Source: Burkholderiales bacterium Ga0074133
Lineage (GTDB): Bacteria > Pseudomonadota > Gammaproteobacteria > Burkholderiales > Burkholderiaceae_C
Assembly: GCA_001464865.1 (NCBI GenBank)
Contig: LNEG01000001.1
Span: 48,530-112,529, forward strand
Length of the DNA stretch: 64,000 nt
Direction of reading: 5' to 3'
Below, piece by piece: positions 36,696 through 46,928 of this stretch. The translations under genes were made by a program, and so were the position numbers. Below the pieces are notes generated by a model. It was not told the origin of the DNA. It made no database searches and saw nothing but the letters and a program-made list of their open reading frames with translations. Positions within the stretch are counted from its first letter, which is position 1, and each line of letters opens with the position of its first letter.

Positions 36696-37715
36696 TCACA
36701 CAAGTCGCAGTCGCCTCGCTCCGCTGGCAGCAGAGTTGGCTGCCGCGACTGTGGTGTTGACGATGACAGCTGGGCCCTTGTGGAGAGAGATTTCACGGTT
36801 CATGCGGTGCGCCCGCAGTTCGAGAAGGCACTCAGTCGCAAGCTGTTGCTGCGTACCATCACCCCAGGGTTCATCCTCGAGCCAGGTTTCCAGATCAGGG
36901 TCAAGGAACTGGAAGTCCACTTGCGCCAAGGCCAGAGGCCGGTTCAAGGCCTTGATCGACTGGTGGATCAGTGGATCGTTGCCACCGTGTCCGTTGAGGG
37001 CTGTGTACTTTGGGTCGATCCTTTCGGCCTTGAAGTGATCGAGCAGGATTTGTCGGGCAACTTCGACTCCATCGCCTCTTGCAGATCCTGCGGCGAGTGC
37101 AGCTGAGGCCAGGCACTCTTTCGATCGGCCGCGGGTTGGGCTATACCCCAACAGCAATCTGGAACATTCAAGAGCTGCTGCCGTCCGTTCTATCTGCACC
37201 AGGTTGTCATTGTCTTGGGTGAGGCTGCACATGAGTGAGAGGAACCCTGCGGCGTACTCGTCATCATCGCTGTGACGGTATCGAATAGTGGTCTCGGGAT
37301 GCTGTAGCGCGTATTCGAGCATCTCAGGGTAAAGCTGTCGAGCTCCGATCTGGATCAGTGACATTCCCATCGGCTGCGGATCCGCCACTTTCTCGTTCTG
37401 CGCGTTCACGGTCGAGTCCATCCGCGTCATGAGGACATCGATTGGGCAGCTTGGCGCCAATTTGATCTGCACCGCGTCGCTTTCGAAAATGGCCTTGAAG
37501 ACATCAAACCGCCGGGCATAGGCGCAGAACCTGACGAAGGAGGTGCGGCCGTCGAGCCCAATCTCTCCGCCCAGTCCTGAGTGCAAATGCTTGATGCCCC
37601 ACTTGTCATCAAGGATCAGCTTCAAGACGATGCGCGCGTCGATTCCACTCCGAATGGCGTGCTCAAGCCTATGCCGGGATGCGACCTGCTGACTGGATTC
37701 AAGTGGTTTGGTCAT
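36696..37715 (-). CDS. Ankyrin-like protein with basic C-terminus
   Basis: Alpha-helical repeats; tail ANSAASGARRLRLV; start 4 bp after the preceding stop. Confidence 0.6.
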   Translation of the reverse strand: MTKPLESSQQVASRHRLEHAIRSGIDARIVLKLILDDKWGIKHLHSGLGGEIGLDGRTSFVRFCAYARRFDVFKAIFESDAVQIKLAPSCPIDVLMTRMDSTVNAQNEKVADPQPMGMSLIQIGARQLYPEMLEYALQHPETTIRYRHSDDDEYAAGFLSLMCSLTQDNDNLVQIERTAAALECSRLLLGYSPTRGRSKECLASAALAAGSARGDGVEVARQILLDHFKAERIDPKYTALNGHGGNDPLIHQSIKALNRPLALAQVDFQFLDPDLETWLEDEPWGDGTQQQLATECLLELRAHRMNREISLHKGPAVIVNTTVAAANSAASGARRLRLV

Positions 37716-37719
37716 GACT

Positions 37720-39072
37720 TCACAACATGTTTCGTCGAGTTCGTAATGCGCCGCCATTGGAATCAGCAGGCACTGCTGACTCCTGACGTTGCTGATCGAT
37801 GGCCATTGCCATCTCCTGTGCTTGTGCGCGCGCACGCAACGCTGTTTCAGCTGACATCTGAATCCTCGTGTCGCCCAGTCTTGCCGATGCGTGATCGATG
37901 GCCTTCACGAAATCCACCCATGGGGGCTCCAGGCACAGGGCACTGTGCGCACACTCCAGGTAGTGGATCAGGGCACACGGGTCGACATTCGCAACCAGGT
38001 TGAGGTCTCGGCTGTCAGCAGGCCTCCTCGCGTTAGCGTAGATCACCTGATCGACTGCGAACTGAAGCGCATCCAATCTGTCCGTAGACATACCCACCTC
38101 CACCATGACGGTCACCAGTCCGGCGCCTGCCTGAATCCAGGGCTGCTCTCTGTCAATGCGGCTGAAGAGTGCTGACGACACACCCTCGTGAACGGCGCTT
38201 TTCACAAGTTCAGATCTGCGCTGGCCCACGGCTTCGGCTGCCACCTTGAGGGCGCTTGCAGAATCGCTGTGCACATACCGGCCCTGCGCAGGGCAGGCGA
38301 GGAACAAAATCATCTCGCCAAGTTGCCTGCTGACAATGCGAAGCGTCTCCGGATTGTCCAGAATGAGGTCCGTCGGAATGCGCCTGGGCGTCTTGCCCTG
38401 TCGCGCGGCCGCCTGGGCCAGACCGGAGAGCTCAATCAGCCCAAGGCAGACTTCCCAGTTAACTGGGATGTCGACGCCTGGGGTGTCGACGCTTGCTTCC
38501 AACAGAGAGGAGAGCGCCAGGTCGTGGGTGGACGGGCGCAGATGTTCGAACGTGCTGCGGTGGGCAGCAAAGTCCGTGAGTGCCTCAGTTGTGAATCCAT
38601 CCCTTGTCGATGGCAAGCGCAACCCATGGGAACGCAGCAAACGCTCCATGACGGTGTGCCTGCTTTGCCTTTTCCTCAGGTGAAAACCCAGCCTGGGATC
38701 AAGGAGCACTGGATAGCGAAGGAGATCGGTGCTCACCACCTTCACGCATTTCTGAACAATGTCCTCTAGGGCCGTGGGCGCCATTGAAGATACGACCTGT
38801 GGCGCGCTGGTGATGGAGTGCACCTTGAACGAGCCGATCAAACGGTCTGCGATGTTGGGCGAATCGAGAAACGGCAGCAGCTCGGCAAGCTCGTTGGGAT
38901 AAGTTGCCGGCGAATTGAGGGCGATGGTCTTTTTGAACTGCGCATCGATCGGCTGCCTGCCGCGCAACAGATCGGATTCAAGATCAAAGTGTCGTGTCAG
39001 GCTGGCTGCTGTGGCGTCACACGAAGCCTCCTGCAATCGCTCAATGACGACGTTCGGCGTGGTGTGGATCAT
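37720..39072 (-). CDS. Unrecognised paralog family, member 1
   Basis: TTPNVVIERLQEAS; LLRYPVLLDPRLGF; LRLPSTRDGFTTEALTDFAAHRSTFEHL; tail ALRTRRNML. Confidence 0.75.
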   Translation of the reverse strand: MIHTTPNVVIERLQEASCDATAASLTRHFDLESDLLRGRQPIDAQFKKTIALNSPATYPNELAELLPFLDSPNIADRLIGSFKVHSITSAPQVVSSMAPTALEDIVQKCVKVVSTDLLRYPVLLDPRLGFHLRKRQSRHTVMERLLRSHGLRLPSTRDGFTTEALTDFAAHRSTFEHLRPSTHDLALSSLLEASVDTPGVDIPVNWEVCLGLIELSGLAQAAARQGKTPRRIPTDLILDNPETLRIVSRQLGEMILFLACPAQGRYVHSDSASALKVAAEAVGQRRSELVKSAVHEGVSSALFSRIDREQPWIQAGAGLVTVMVEVGMSTDRLDALQFAVDQVIYANARRPADSRDLNLVANVDPCALIHYLECAHSALCLEPPWVDFVKAIDHASARLGDTRIQMSAETALRARAQAQEMAMAIDQQRQESAVPADSNGGALRTRRNML

Positions 39073-39082
39073 GTCGGCAGCT

Positions 39083-40426
39083 TCACAACGCCGCGCGCCG
39101 TGCGCGCTGATGGGTCGGGACCGAGGCGGGTTGTGCCCCTTGTTCCGAGATGATGTCGCTCATCATCTGCGCGCTCGCCAGGGCCTGGAGGGTTGGCCGA
39201 GTGCGAGACCCAGCTGTCAGCCTGCCGGACTTGGCATGCTCGCTGACGGCATGTTCAATGCGCATCTGCATATCGATGAAAGGGAGGCGGACCTGGGCTG
39301 CCTGCGCAACATCGCGCACAAACATCTCAAACAGGTCGGGCTCCGTGTTGGTGCAGACTGAAACGGTTGATTCGTCGTACACGGGCACCAGGGCTTGAAA
39401 AATTCCCTCAGCTGCTGCCTCCTTGCTTGAGAACGCACCGCTCTTCACCCCCAGCTCGATCAACCATGTGCCTGCACTGCGGCCAACCCCCTCAGCTGTT
39501 TTTTCCTTCACACCGGCGCCATCAGGGATGAAATCGAAGACGGCGCGCTGAATGCCGGACGCGAGCGTAGCGGAGGCCAGAACACCGGATCTACAGAACT
39601 CCGCCAGGTGAGAGAAATAGGGGAGGCTGTCTGCGTAGTTGCGATCGGCGCGCTCCGAGAGGACAGACCTCCCCAAGGCGTACCCGAACATCCGCGTTAG
39701 GCGCCTTTTTCGTTCGTCATCTGCGGTAGCAAGTGTGTGTGAGCTGGGAAGCTTGAATCTTCCGGCCTGAACCATGCCACTGACAATCGTGGAAAGCTCC
39801 ACCACAGATCCTGTGATGAACCCGAACGAGAAGTTGACGCCATCCAAGTCTGATGCAATCTGGGCCAGGCTTGATCGCCCCTCTCCGGCGCACAACTGGT
39901 CAACAACGCTGGGGTGGGTGGCAAACGTTTCGAGCTGGGAGGTGCTGAGGCTGTCGACGCCTGAGGGCAGGCGAAAAGTTCTGCTTCTGAAAATGGCAGT
40001 GGGCAGCGACTCCATGGCTTCGTTGGGGTTGCACCTGTAAACGATCCGTGGATCCAACAGCACTGGGTACTGCACCAGCAAGTTGGTCAAAACCATCTGG
40101 GCGTGGGCGCGAAGATCGCTCACCTCCGCAGTGAGCTTGAACCCCCCAAAGTTCACGATCGATCCAGTGGACACAACACCGATGATCTGTTTGGCCACAT
40201 CGGTGGACCTCAGCAGGATTCGACAGGCTGCAGGGCCTGGTTTCACCGACATAGGTATCCAGATGGGCAGAGGCCGCTTGCCGGTCATGATCGGCTCGCC
40301 GCATGTCTCCAGGACTGCGCGCGATTCGCGGTTTTCGATCCCAATTTGCTTTGTCAGCGCAGCGTGAGACTTCTGTGATGCAGCCTGGAGGCGGTCAAAC
40401 ACCTCATTTGGAGTTGTGTAGTCCAT
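39083..40426 (-). CDS. Unrecognised paralog family, member 2
   Basis: TTPNEVFDRLQAAS; LLVQYPVLLDPRIVY; FRLPSGVDSLSTSQLETFATHPSVVDQL; tail RARRAAL. Confidence 0.75.
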   Translation of the reverse strand: MDYTTPNEVFDRLQAASQKSHAALTKQIGIENRESRAVLETCGEPIMTGKRPLPIWIPMSVKPGPAACRILLRSTDVAKQIIGVVSTGSIVNFGGFKLTAEVSDLRAHAQMVLTNLLVQYPVLLDPRIVYRCNPNEAMESLPTAIFRSRTFRLPSGVDSLSTSQLETFATHPSVVDQLCAGEGRSSLAQIASDLDGVNFSFGFITGSVVELSTIVSGMVQAGRFKLPSSHTLATADDERKRRLTRMFGYALGRSVLSERADRNYADSLPYFSHLAEFCRSGVLASATLASGIQRAVFDFIPDGAGVKEKTAEGVGRSAGTWLIELGVKSGAFSSKEAAAEGIFQALVPVYDESTVSVCTNTEPDLFEMFVRDVAQAAQVRLPFIDMQMRIEHAVSEHAKSGRLTAGSRTRPTLQALASAQMMSDIISEQGAQPASVPTHQRARRAAL

Positions 40427-40433
40427 GTCGGCT

Positions 40434-41783
40434 CTAGATGCATGCGCGCCGGCGCGGCGCAAGTGGTTGTGTGGGGCCGGAAGGAGGGCGAACCATCTGG
40501 ATTGCCGAGTGCATGGACTGCTGCAGAGCAGCGGCCTCAATGGCGGCCTCTACCTCTGCATGCTTCTCAGTCCTGTTGGCATCGCCCATCTGAGCCCTGT
40601 AGTCCTTGATCCGCTGGTGCATTTCGGTGAACGGCTGCGGCCGTCCAGAGCGAGAGCAGATGTGCTCAATCACTTCGATCAGCAGGGCGCCGGAGCCAGC
40701 TGGAACAACGTTTGGCGAGCTGGTATACGGTCTGGGCGGCATCAAGGTGGCGATGGCCATGTCCGCGGCCTCACGAATGGACGGTGTAAACCCCACCTTA
40801 ACCGCCGTGTCGAGCATGTCGGGCACCCGCGCGACATCGATGACGCCGGAGAAGACACCTTCACGAATCGCCGCTTTGAAACCATCGGCTGCACGTGCCA
40901 TCAGTTCATGGCCGCCCAGACGGTGCACGCGTTCGAGACCCGCCAAAGCGTAGGGCGTTGAATCGACGAAGAGCGTGGAATAGATGCCCGGCCTGGTCCG
41001 TGGCCATGCCGCCATGCAAAGCAGCCGGCCAACCCCGCCGGCCATGAGCTCACGCTGGCTCTTGTCATCTCCCATCAGGTGGGGAGACACTCGCCATGGC
41101 TTGCGCCCTTGCTGACGCCCGAGCAGGGCGTGCTCGTAGACCTCGAGGTAGCCTGCGTGTGCGTTGAGGATGCGGTAGTGAGCCACGGAGCTTGCGATGC
41201 GTGAGCCAATCCCGGCGTACTCGCTTTTGAGCTGCTGGAAGATCGTCCGGTGAGTCGCAAAGCTCACCATCTGCTCCTCGGTGTATCCATCCAGTTTCGA
41301 CGGCAACCGCAAGATGCCCGTGGTGGACAACACCTCATCGAGGTTCTTCAGGGTCTCTTCTGGGCCTACAGAGAATTTGATGCGTGAGTCCAGCAGGTAC
41401 GGGTGCCGAATCAGCGCATCAGCAAAAACGCTGCGTGCCTTTCTCACCCCCGCCAGGATTTCATCGGTAGAGCAATTTGCACCCGTGGAGGTCTTGAGGC
41501 TGTCACAGGCCATGATGGCTCCGACCATGCGCGTGGCCAGAAAATCCGAGTCCATCATCTTGAGCACATCGGGGTAACCCACGTCCGCGCGGACGGGAGT
41601 ACCGATGACCAATTGAGCGCCGAACCTGAGCCCTTTGATGGGCATGCGGTGCGAGATCTCCAGGACGCCCGTGGACTCCTTGGCCATCGCCATCGCAAAC
41701 ACCTTCTCGCCCTTGGCGAGTGAGGCAAGCAGCAGCCGGTCAAAGCACCCGTTGGGCGTCGGATCTAGGTTCGTCGAATCCAT
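40434..41783 (-). CDS. Unrecognised paralog family, member 3
   Basis: PTPNGCFDRLLLAS; LIRHPYLLDSRIKF; LRLPSKLDGYTEEQMVSFATHRTIFQQL; tail APRRRACI. Confidence 0.75.
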   Translation of the reverse strand: MDSTNLDPTPNGCFDRLLLASLAKGEKVFAMAMAKESTGVLEISHRMPIKGLRFGAQLVIGTPVRADVGYPDVLKMMDSDFLATRMVGAIMACDSLKTSTGANCSTDEILAGVRKARSVFADALIRHPYLLDSRIKFSVGPEETLKNLDEVLSTTGILRLPSKLDGYTEEQMVSFATHRTIFQQLKSEYAGIGSRIASSVAHYRILNAHAGYLEVYEHALLGRQQGRKPWRVSPHLMGDDKSQRELMAGGVGRLLCMAAWPRTRPGIYSTLFVDSTPYALAGLERVHRLGGHELMARAADGFKAAIREGVFSGVIDVARVPDMLDTAVKVGFTPSIREAADMAIATLMPPRPYTSSPNVVPAGSGALLIEVIEHICSRSGRPQPFTEMHQRIKDYRAQMGDANRTEKHAEVEAAIEAAALQQSMHSAIQMVRPPSGPTQPLAPRRRACI

Positions 41784-41799
41784 GGGTGTCCACCCCGAC

Positions 41800-44157
41800 T
41801 CAGGCGGGCTTGAGCTGGCGGTTGCGGCTGACCTGAGCGCTGTCGTGCTTCTTGATGTCCACCTTGTTCAGCGTCTTGGTGTCGAAGAACACGGTGTCGG
41901 CAAAGTGCGAAACGTCCTTTTTGAACTTGTCGTTGTGGCACTCGCGCGGGGCCAGGAACAATGTCGTCGGCAGGTTCTTCATGCCGCATTCGTTGGCCTT
42001 CTTCAGCAGGCGGCGACCATTGGGAGCGGTGTCGTACGTGTCGGTGAAGTAGATGATCGCGTCGATCTTTCGCTTGGCGTACGGGCTTTTTGCACCAGGG
42101 CGCACCATCTCGAAGATGCTCTCGATACCGGCCTGCAGGTTGGTGCCGCCGCGGCCGCCGTAGGTGATGCCCTTTTCCAGGAAGGACTTGTAGTTCTGTT
42201 CCGTGATGTACACGGGCTCGCCGCGCGCGACGGTGTCAGCAAAGACGATCACGACTTCAGGGGCTACGGAGCGCGACATCTTGCGCGGCATGTAGATGGC
42301 TTCGGTCACGAAGCGCTTGAGCTGCCCGTCGTTCACCGAGCCCGAGGTGTCGATCGGGATGAAGATCAGCGGTCGCTGCTCTTTACCCGGAACGGTGGAG
42401 CCCATGTAGGGCACGTCACGTTGATCTGCAAAACCCATGTCTGCGGCGTCGACGTGGTAGATCATCCACGGCTCGCCCATGTCGAACCGTGAGCCTTTGC
42501 CCGAGGCCTCCATGATCTTCTTGACAGCCATCTCCCACGAGATGACGGGCTTGAAGAAGTCGACCATCTGCGCCTTGGCGTAGTTGACCATGTGGCCGCC
42601 CGGATAGCGGCTTCCCACGCTCATCATGTCCTCGGTTGCCTTGTTGATCGCCGACACCATGTTCGACTTCGTAGCGGCGACTTCTTCGGCCACCTTGATT
42701 AGGTCGTCAAAGCCGAGCTTTTCCATGGTTGCGCCGCCAACGCCGGCGTCGTTCAGCGTTTTCACCAGATCTTCCGTGCTCATCACGTGGTTGTTGTGCC
42801 CGGGCACGTTGGGCGAAGGGATCATTCCCTCCGTTCCAGTGCCGTCCTGCGAAGCCTTGTCCTGAGCACCCGGGGAGCCTTCCCCCTGAGCGCCGTCACT
42901 TTCACCTGGTTGAGGCGCGCCGCCCTTGCCACGGCCCAGTGATCGCTCAAGGTCGGTGACTTGTACGCCGCCTTGAGGCGCGCTGCCCATGGGGCTGCCC
43001 GCCTTGGGGTTGAGGACCTGTTCGAGCACCTGCAGAGCAAGGGCAACACGTTCGGAAGGCTTCAGCACATCCAGATAGGGGGAGCCGGTTTTGGCGGTAG
43101 TGGTCGCAATGCCTGTGCCCACAGCGGCGGTGGTCAGGCGCGCGTGGATGGCGTCGCGCTCGCGCATGCAGGGATGCGTGGAGAGCTTCTGGAGCCCATC
43201 TACGACGGCCGCCAGGTCTTTGTCGGTGACTTTGGCAGGATTGGCCTTGGCAAGGCCGATGCGGCGAAGTTCTTGCGAGAGGGTGGAGAGGTCCGCAGGG
43301 GTCATGGACTTGCTCTTGCCGCCCATGGTCGTCGCATTGATCACGGAGACCTTCACGGAATCGGATTCCTGCGCTGCGCCTTCCATGATCTTGTCGAAGG
43401 GCACCTTCTCGTTCTTGACCTTGGGCTGCTCTTTCCACTCCTTGAGCATGAGGGCGGCAATGGCCTCTTCCGAGAGGCCGTCGAACTTCTTGTAGTCCTC
43501 GAAGTTCATGGCAACGCCGCCAGAAATAGCGGAGCATGCGGCTTCGTGGCGGGCAAGGAAGTCCTTCACCTCGTCCAGCAGCTCGTTTTCGCCGGGATCC
43601 TTGCTGGCATTCTTATCGGACCACGCCTGGCTGCAGCCCGACTTCAGGATGTCGATGTTGATCCGCGCATCCTGCGCCCAATTCGCCAACCCATTCGGGA
43701 AGTCCAGCATGCGGGACAGATGCAAGCGGCGGAGGTGATCTGCTTCGTGCCTGAAGATGAAGTTGAGCGAATCCAGGCCGGCGTCCTGCTCTTTGACCAG
43801 CTGCTCGAAGAATGGTGCCGCGATGAACATTTTTCCGCTCATGTCCACGAACGCGGTGTCGACCTTGGCCACCAGCTCTGGGAGGTCGTAAATCAGAATG
43901 GGCGTGCGAGAAACGATTTCACCGAGCAGACCTTCGCGCATGAAGTCGTGTCGGATGTTGCCCTTGAAATGGCTACGCATCTCAAGGAATGCGTCACGGT
44001 AGTCCTCGAGCTGGTCCTGCAAGTGCTGGTGGTTGGCGTTCAGCCGCTTGCCGCCTTTGCCAATGCCCAGGGCTTGCTCAACGGTCGCGGTGTTGCGCTG
44101 GACCAGTTGACCACCTGGTGGGTTGGTGGAATTGGATGCAGTGGATGCTGTGGCCAT
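41800..44157 (-). CDS. Putative metallopeptidase plus VWA-domain protein
   Basis: LNFIFRHEADHLRRLHLSRM; IFIPIDTSGSVNDGQLKRFVTEAIYMPR; GGRGGTNLQAGIESIFEM. Confidence 0.85.
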   Translation of the reverse strand: MATASTASNSTNPPGGQLVQRNTATVEQALGIGKGGKRLNANHQHLQDQLEDYRDAFLEMRSHFKGNIRHDFMREGLLGEIVSRTPILIYDLPELVAKVDTAFVDMSGKMFIAAPFFEQLVKEQDAGLDSLNFIFRHEADHLRRLHLSRMLDFPNGLANWAQDARINIDILKSGCSQAWSDKNASKDPGENELLDEVKDFLARHEAACSAISGGVAMNFEDYKKFDGLSEEAIAALMLKEWKEQPKVKNEKVPFDKIMEGAAQESDSVKVSVINATTMGGKSKSMTPADLSTLSQELRRIGLAKANPAKVTDKDLAAVVDGLQKLSTHPCMRERDAIHARLTTAAVGTGIATTTAKTGSPYLDVLKPSERVALALQVLEQVLNPKAGSPMGSAPQGGVQVTDLERSLGRGKGGAPQPGESDGAQGEGSPGAQDKASQDGTGTEGMIPSPNVPGHNNHVMSTEDLVKTLNDAGVGGATMEKLGFDDLIKVAEEVAATKSNMVSAINKATEDMMSVGSRYPGGHMVNYAKAQMVDFFKPVISWEMAVKKIMEASGKGSRFDMGEPWMIYHVDAADMGFADQRDVPYMGSTVPGKEQRPLIFIPIDTSGSVNDGQLKRFVTEAIYMPRKMSRSVAPEVVIVFADTVARGEPVYITEQNYKSFLEKGITYGGRGGTNLQAGIESIFEMVRPGAKSPYAKRKIDAIIYFTDTYDTAPNGRRLLKKANECGMKNLPTTLFLAPRECHNDKFKKDVSHFADTVFFDTKTLNKVDIKKHDSAQVSRNRQLKPA

Positions 44158-44345
44158 GTGCGGTTCTCGCTGAGGCTGTGCGAGCAGGGTGTGCTCGCGA
44201 ATGCGGGATTTGCGCGACAAAGCTGTCGCCTGAAATCGTCCTGGCGAGCCCTGAGACAGGCCAGATTAGTTGCATAAACTATATCACATTCACACAATAA
44301 TCCCCGTGTCTTGGGACGCGCAGCCAGCTGTCCTTCAGCGTGATT

Positions 44346-45479
44346 TCAATGCTTCCCGAGCACGCGCGCCTGTGCGATCGCGTATTCCCGTGAGAAGTCG
44401 ATGCCGATGTCGACTTCGGGCCTGACCTGCTGAATCCCGGCGTACAGCATGGACATGAGCTGCAGGCCGGTAAAGCTCTCCCCCAGGGAGGGAACGGCGT
44501 AGTCCGAGGATGGGTCGTTGATGGACACGCCGCCGGATGTGATCTGTGCCACCTCCAGAATGAGTTTGTTGCGTTCTTCGGGTGGCATTTTGCCCATTCG
44601 AAGCAGTGCTTCTGTCATGTAGATGACGACGTCACCCCTGACTTTGGACTCACCGGCAGCGTTGACGCGCATTCTCGTCTGAGCCAGCTGGGAGCTGACC
44701 TCCTTGGCTGCGGTGGCAATGTCAGAGCCGGCCGCCTTGGCGATCAGTTTCTTGACCACGTCCTGGGCGAGATCGAGCTCTTCGATGCTGGCCTCAAGGC
44801 CCATCATGGCCACGTTCATCGAAACGCCGAGGGCGCTGCGCAGATCGTCTGGATTTGCTGCAAGGACCTGTTGAAGAAGGGGGAGTGCCTCTCGATGCTT
44901 CTTCTGTTCAGAGAGAACGGCGCCGAGGTTCTTCAGCGCGCGCATGTTCGCCGGTTCAATGGCGAGTGCCTGGCGCTGAGCCCGCTCTGCCATCTCCATC
45001 TTCCCCAGCTTGAAGTAGGCGAGTCCTTGCGCCACCCAGATGTCCGCCTGCAATGGACGCATCTCGCCGGCACGACCCAGTCGTTGAACAGCCTCTTCAA
45101 ATCGACCCGTCTCGTTGTAGGCAAGGCCGAGGTTGTAGAGAACGTCGGCGTTGCTGGGATGCTCCCGGATGACGAACTCAAGGAAATCGATCCCCTCCTT
45201 GAAGTGACCCAGCCGAAACATGTGCACCGCCACGTTCTGCGGTGGCATGCCCGATGGCACAAAACACACCGTCACCAGCCCGTCGTCAATGGAGGTTGTG
45301 AGCACTCCGTGGCTCGAAGGATTCCAATTGGCATCTCCGGTGAGTTCCATTCCCACCTCTCGAACCATTGCCAGGTTCAGCGCAACCCCGAAACTGGCGT
45401 CAGAAGGGGTCTTTGCACCCGCGGGGAAGGTGCTGGTGTCGACCTGGTCAACAGGAATTTGTCGAAAGTAGGGTGTCAT
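44346..45479 (-). CDS. TPR-repeat protein
   Basis: NADVLYNLGLAYNETGRFEEAVQRLGRAGEMRPLQADIWVAQGLAYFKLGKMEMAERAQRQALAIEPANMRALKNLGAVLSEQKKH. Confidence 0.88.
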   Translation of the reverse strand: MTPYFRQIPVDQVDTSTFPAGAKTPSDASFGVALNLAMVREVGMELTGDANWNPSSHGVLTTSIDDGLVTVCFVPSGMPPQNVAVHMFRLGHFKEGIDFLEFVIREHPSNADVLYNLGLAYNETGRFEEAVQRLGRAGEMRPLQADIWVAQGLAYFKLGKMEMAERAQRQALAIEPANMRALKNLGAVLSEQKKHREALPLLQQVLAANPDDLRSALGVSMNVAMMGLEASIEELDLAQDVVKKLIAKAAGSDIATAAKEVSSQLAQTRMRVNAAGESKVRGDVVIYMTEALLRMGKMPPEERNKLILEVAQITSGGVSINDPSSDYAVPSLGESFTGLQLMSMLYAGIQQVRPEVDIGIDFSREYAIAQARVLGKH

Positions 45480-45509
45480 GTGTTCTCCGACACCGATTAT
45501 CGGGGAACG

Positions 45510-46925
45510 CTAGATGCCGCGACGCGCCGAGCGTGGGCTCTGCGTCTGAGCGCCCTTCGGTTGCCATGTCATTCCAAGTGAGGTGGAAACCGCCTCCATG
45601 CTCCGTTCCATGGCTCGTTGCATGCTTTGCCGGTTTTCATGCACATTCAGAATCTGGTCCCAAGGCTGCGGAATGGGAAGCTGACATTTCGCCATGTATT
45701 GACGCAAGTCCGAGACAGAGTTCAGGTGTGGTGTGACCGCTTCGATGAAGGCATTCATCGCATATTCGTCATTGGCCGACCATTTGGTCGAGCTCACAAA
45801 GAGTCGCTGGCAGATGAGATGTGGATCTGACTCAATCTGCAGTCCCTGCATGATCTCAATCGTCGAGGAGATTAGTTCAGCTGGGGGCGTCTCGGTACCC
45901 CTGAATACGGCCGCGATGGGCGCATACATCGAGAGCGATTCAAAGCTTGCCATGGATGCCATTGACCGAATCGAAGGGTTTGCAACGAATTCCTCTCTGG
46001 CAGCAGCATCACGAGCGATGTAGTGGGCGATCATCTTGGTGAATTCATAGAAATCGCCAGGGTATTTGTGGGCTTGCTCTGGAGCGTCGTCCAGACACTC
46101 GAAAGCCATCCACGATTCCGCTTTCTCTTCGCGGTGGCACTGCAAAGCCATCGCGGATAGCGAAAAATCGTAGTTTTCACCGTAGGTTTTATTGAGCCTG
46201 CCAGCAATCCTGTTGCCCTCGAACACCGTGCTGTTCGCACCGCTCGATTTCAAGACCTCTTTCGTGAGCTTTCTGTCCAGTGCGATCTGCACGCAAGGGT
46301 GGTTTGCGAAGCTCTTCAGCTGAGCCTCGGTGAATCCCATTTCCGCTGAGGGTAGGACACCAGAGTGTGACCTCTGAATCGCCAGTGGAAGCGGAATATG
46401 GGTCGCAGGAGACTTGGGGCCCCGAGTATTGACCACCTGAACCATTGGGTGCATGAGAACGGGGTAGTGCACCAGGATTTCACACAGGTCACGCCTGGCT
46501 TTGGAAATGATGCCCAGACCAAAGCTGGACTCGCTCCTCGGATGGACATCGAGGATGGCCAGCGCAGATGCAACGCGCTGCGCAATCGTTGGAAGAAACC
46601 GCCCCTCAAAGCCCGTGAAATCGTTGCCCTCATTTTCTGCATAGAGCAGCGCTGGCGCTGAGTCTGGCGTCCACCTCAGCGGCATTTCAGCGATCTTGTG
46701 TGCGATGCCATCCGGTCTCGCAATACACCACCCCCTTCGGCTGATCTCCAAGTCTTTTTCGGTGAGACCGTGGCGCTTGAAGTGCATGTGTGATCCGCCA
46801 ATGCTGAAACTGGAAATCAGTGAGATCTCCTGCATGCGGCGAAGGTGGCCATCGCTGAACTGGGTCACGTCGCCGACCAGTTCGGCCGCCATCGTGCCGG
46901 GCTCGGGTAAGCGATCAAATTTCAT
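45510..46925 (-). CDS. Unrecognised paralog family, member 4 (divergent)
   Basis: ILVHYPVLMHPMVQV; GVLPSAEMGFTEAQLKSFANHPCVQIAL; tail SPRSARRGI. Confidence 0.7.
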   Translation of the reverse strand: MKFDRLPEPGTMAAELVGDVTQFSDGHLRRMQEISLISSFSIGGSHMHFKRHGLTEKDLEISRRGWCIARPDGIAHKIAEMPLRWTPDSAPALLYAENEGNDFTGFEGRFLPTIAQRVASALAILDVHPRSESSFGLGIISKARRDLCEILVHYPVLMHPMVQVVNTRGPKSPATHIPLPLAIQRSHSGVLPSAEMGFTEAQLKSFANHPCVQIALDRKLTKEVLKSSGANSTVFEGNRIAGRLNKTYGENYDFSLSAMALQCHREEKAESWMAFECLDDAPEQAHKYPGDFYEFTKMIAHYIARDAAAREEFVANPSIRSMASMASFESLSMYAPIAAVFRGTETPPAELISSTIEIMQGLQIESDPHLICQRLFVSSTKWSANDEYAMNAFIEAVTPHLNSVSDLRQYMAKCQLPIPQPWDQILNVHENRQSMQRAMERSMEAVSTSLGMTWQPKGAQTQSPRSARRGI

Positions 46926-46928
46926 CGG

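Noticed and set aside
42961-44277. 438-aa plus-strand ORF
   Set aside because: Fully antisense to the metallopeptidase-VWA gene, which has clear motifs; shadow ORF of GC-rich coding DNA.
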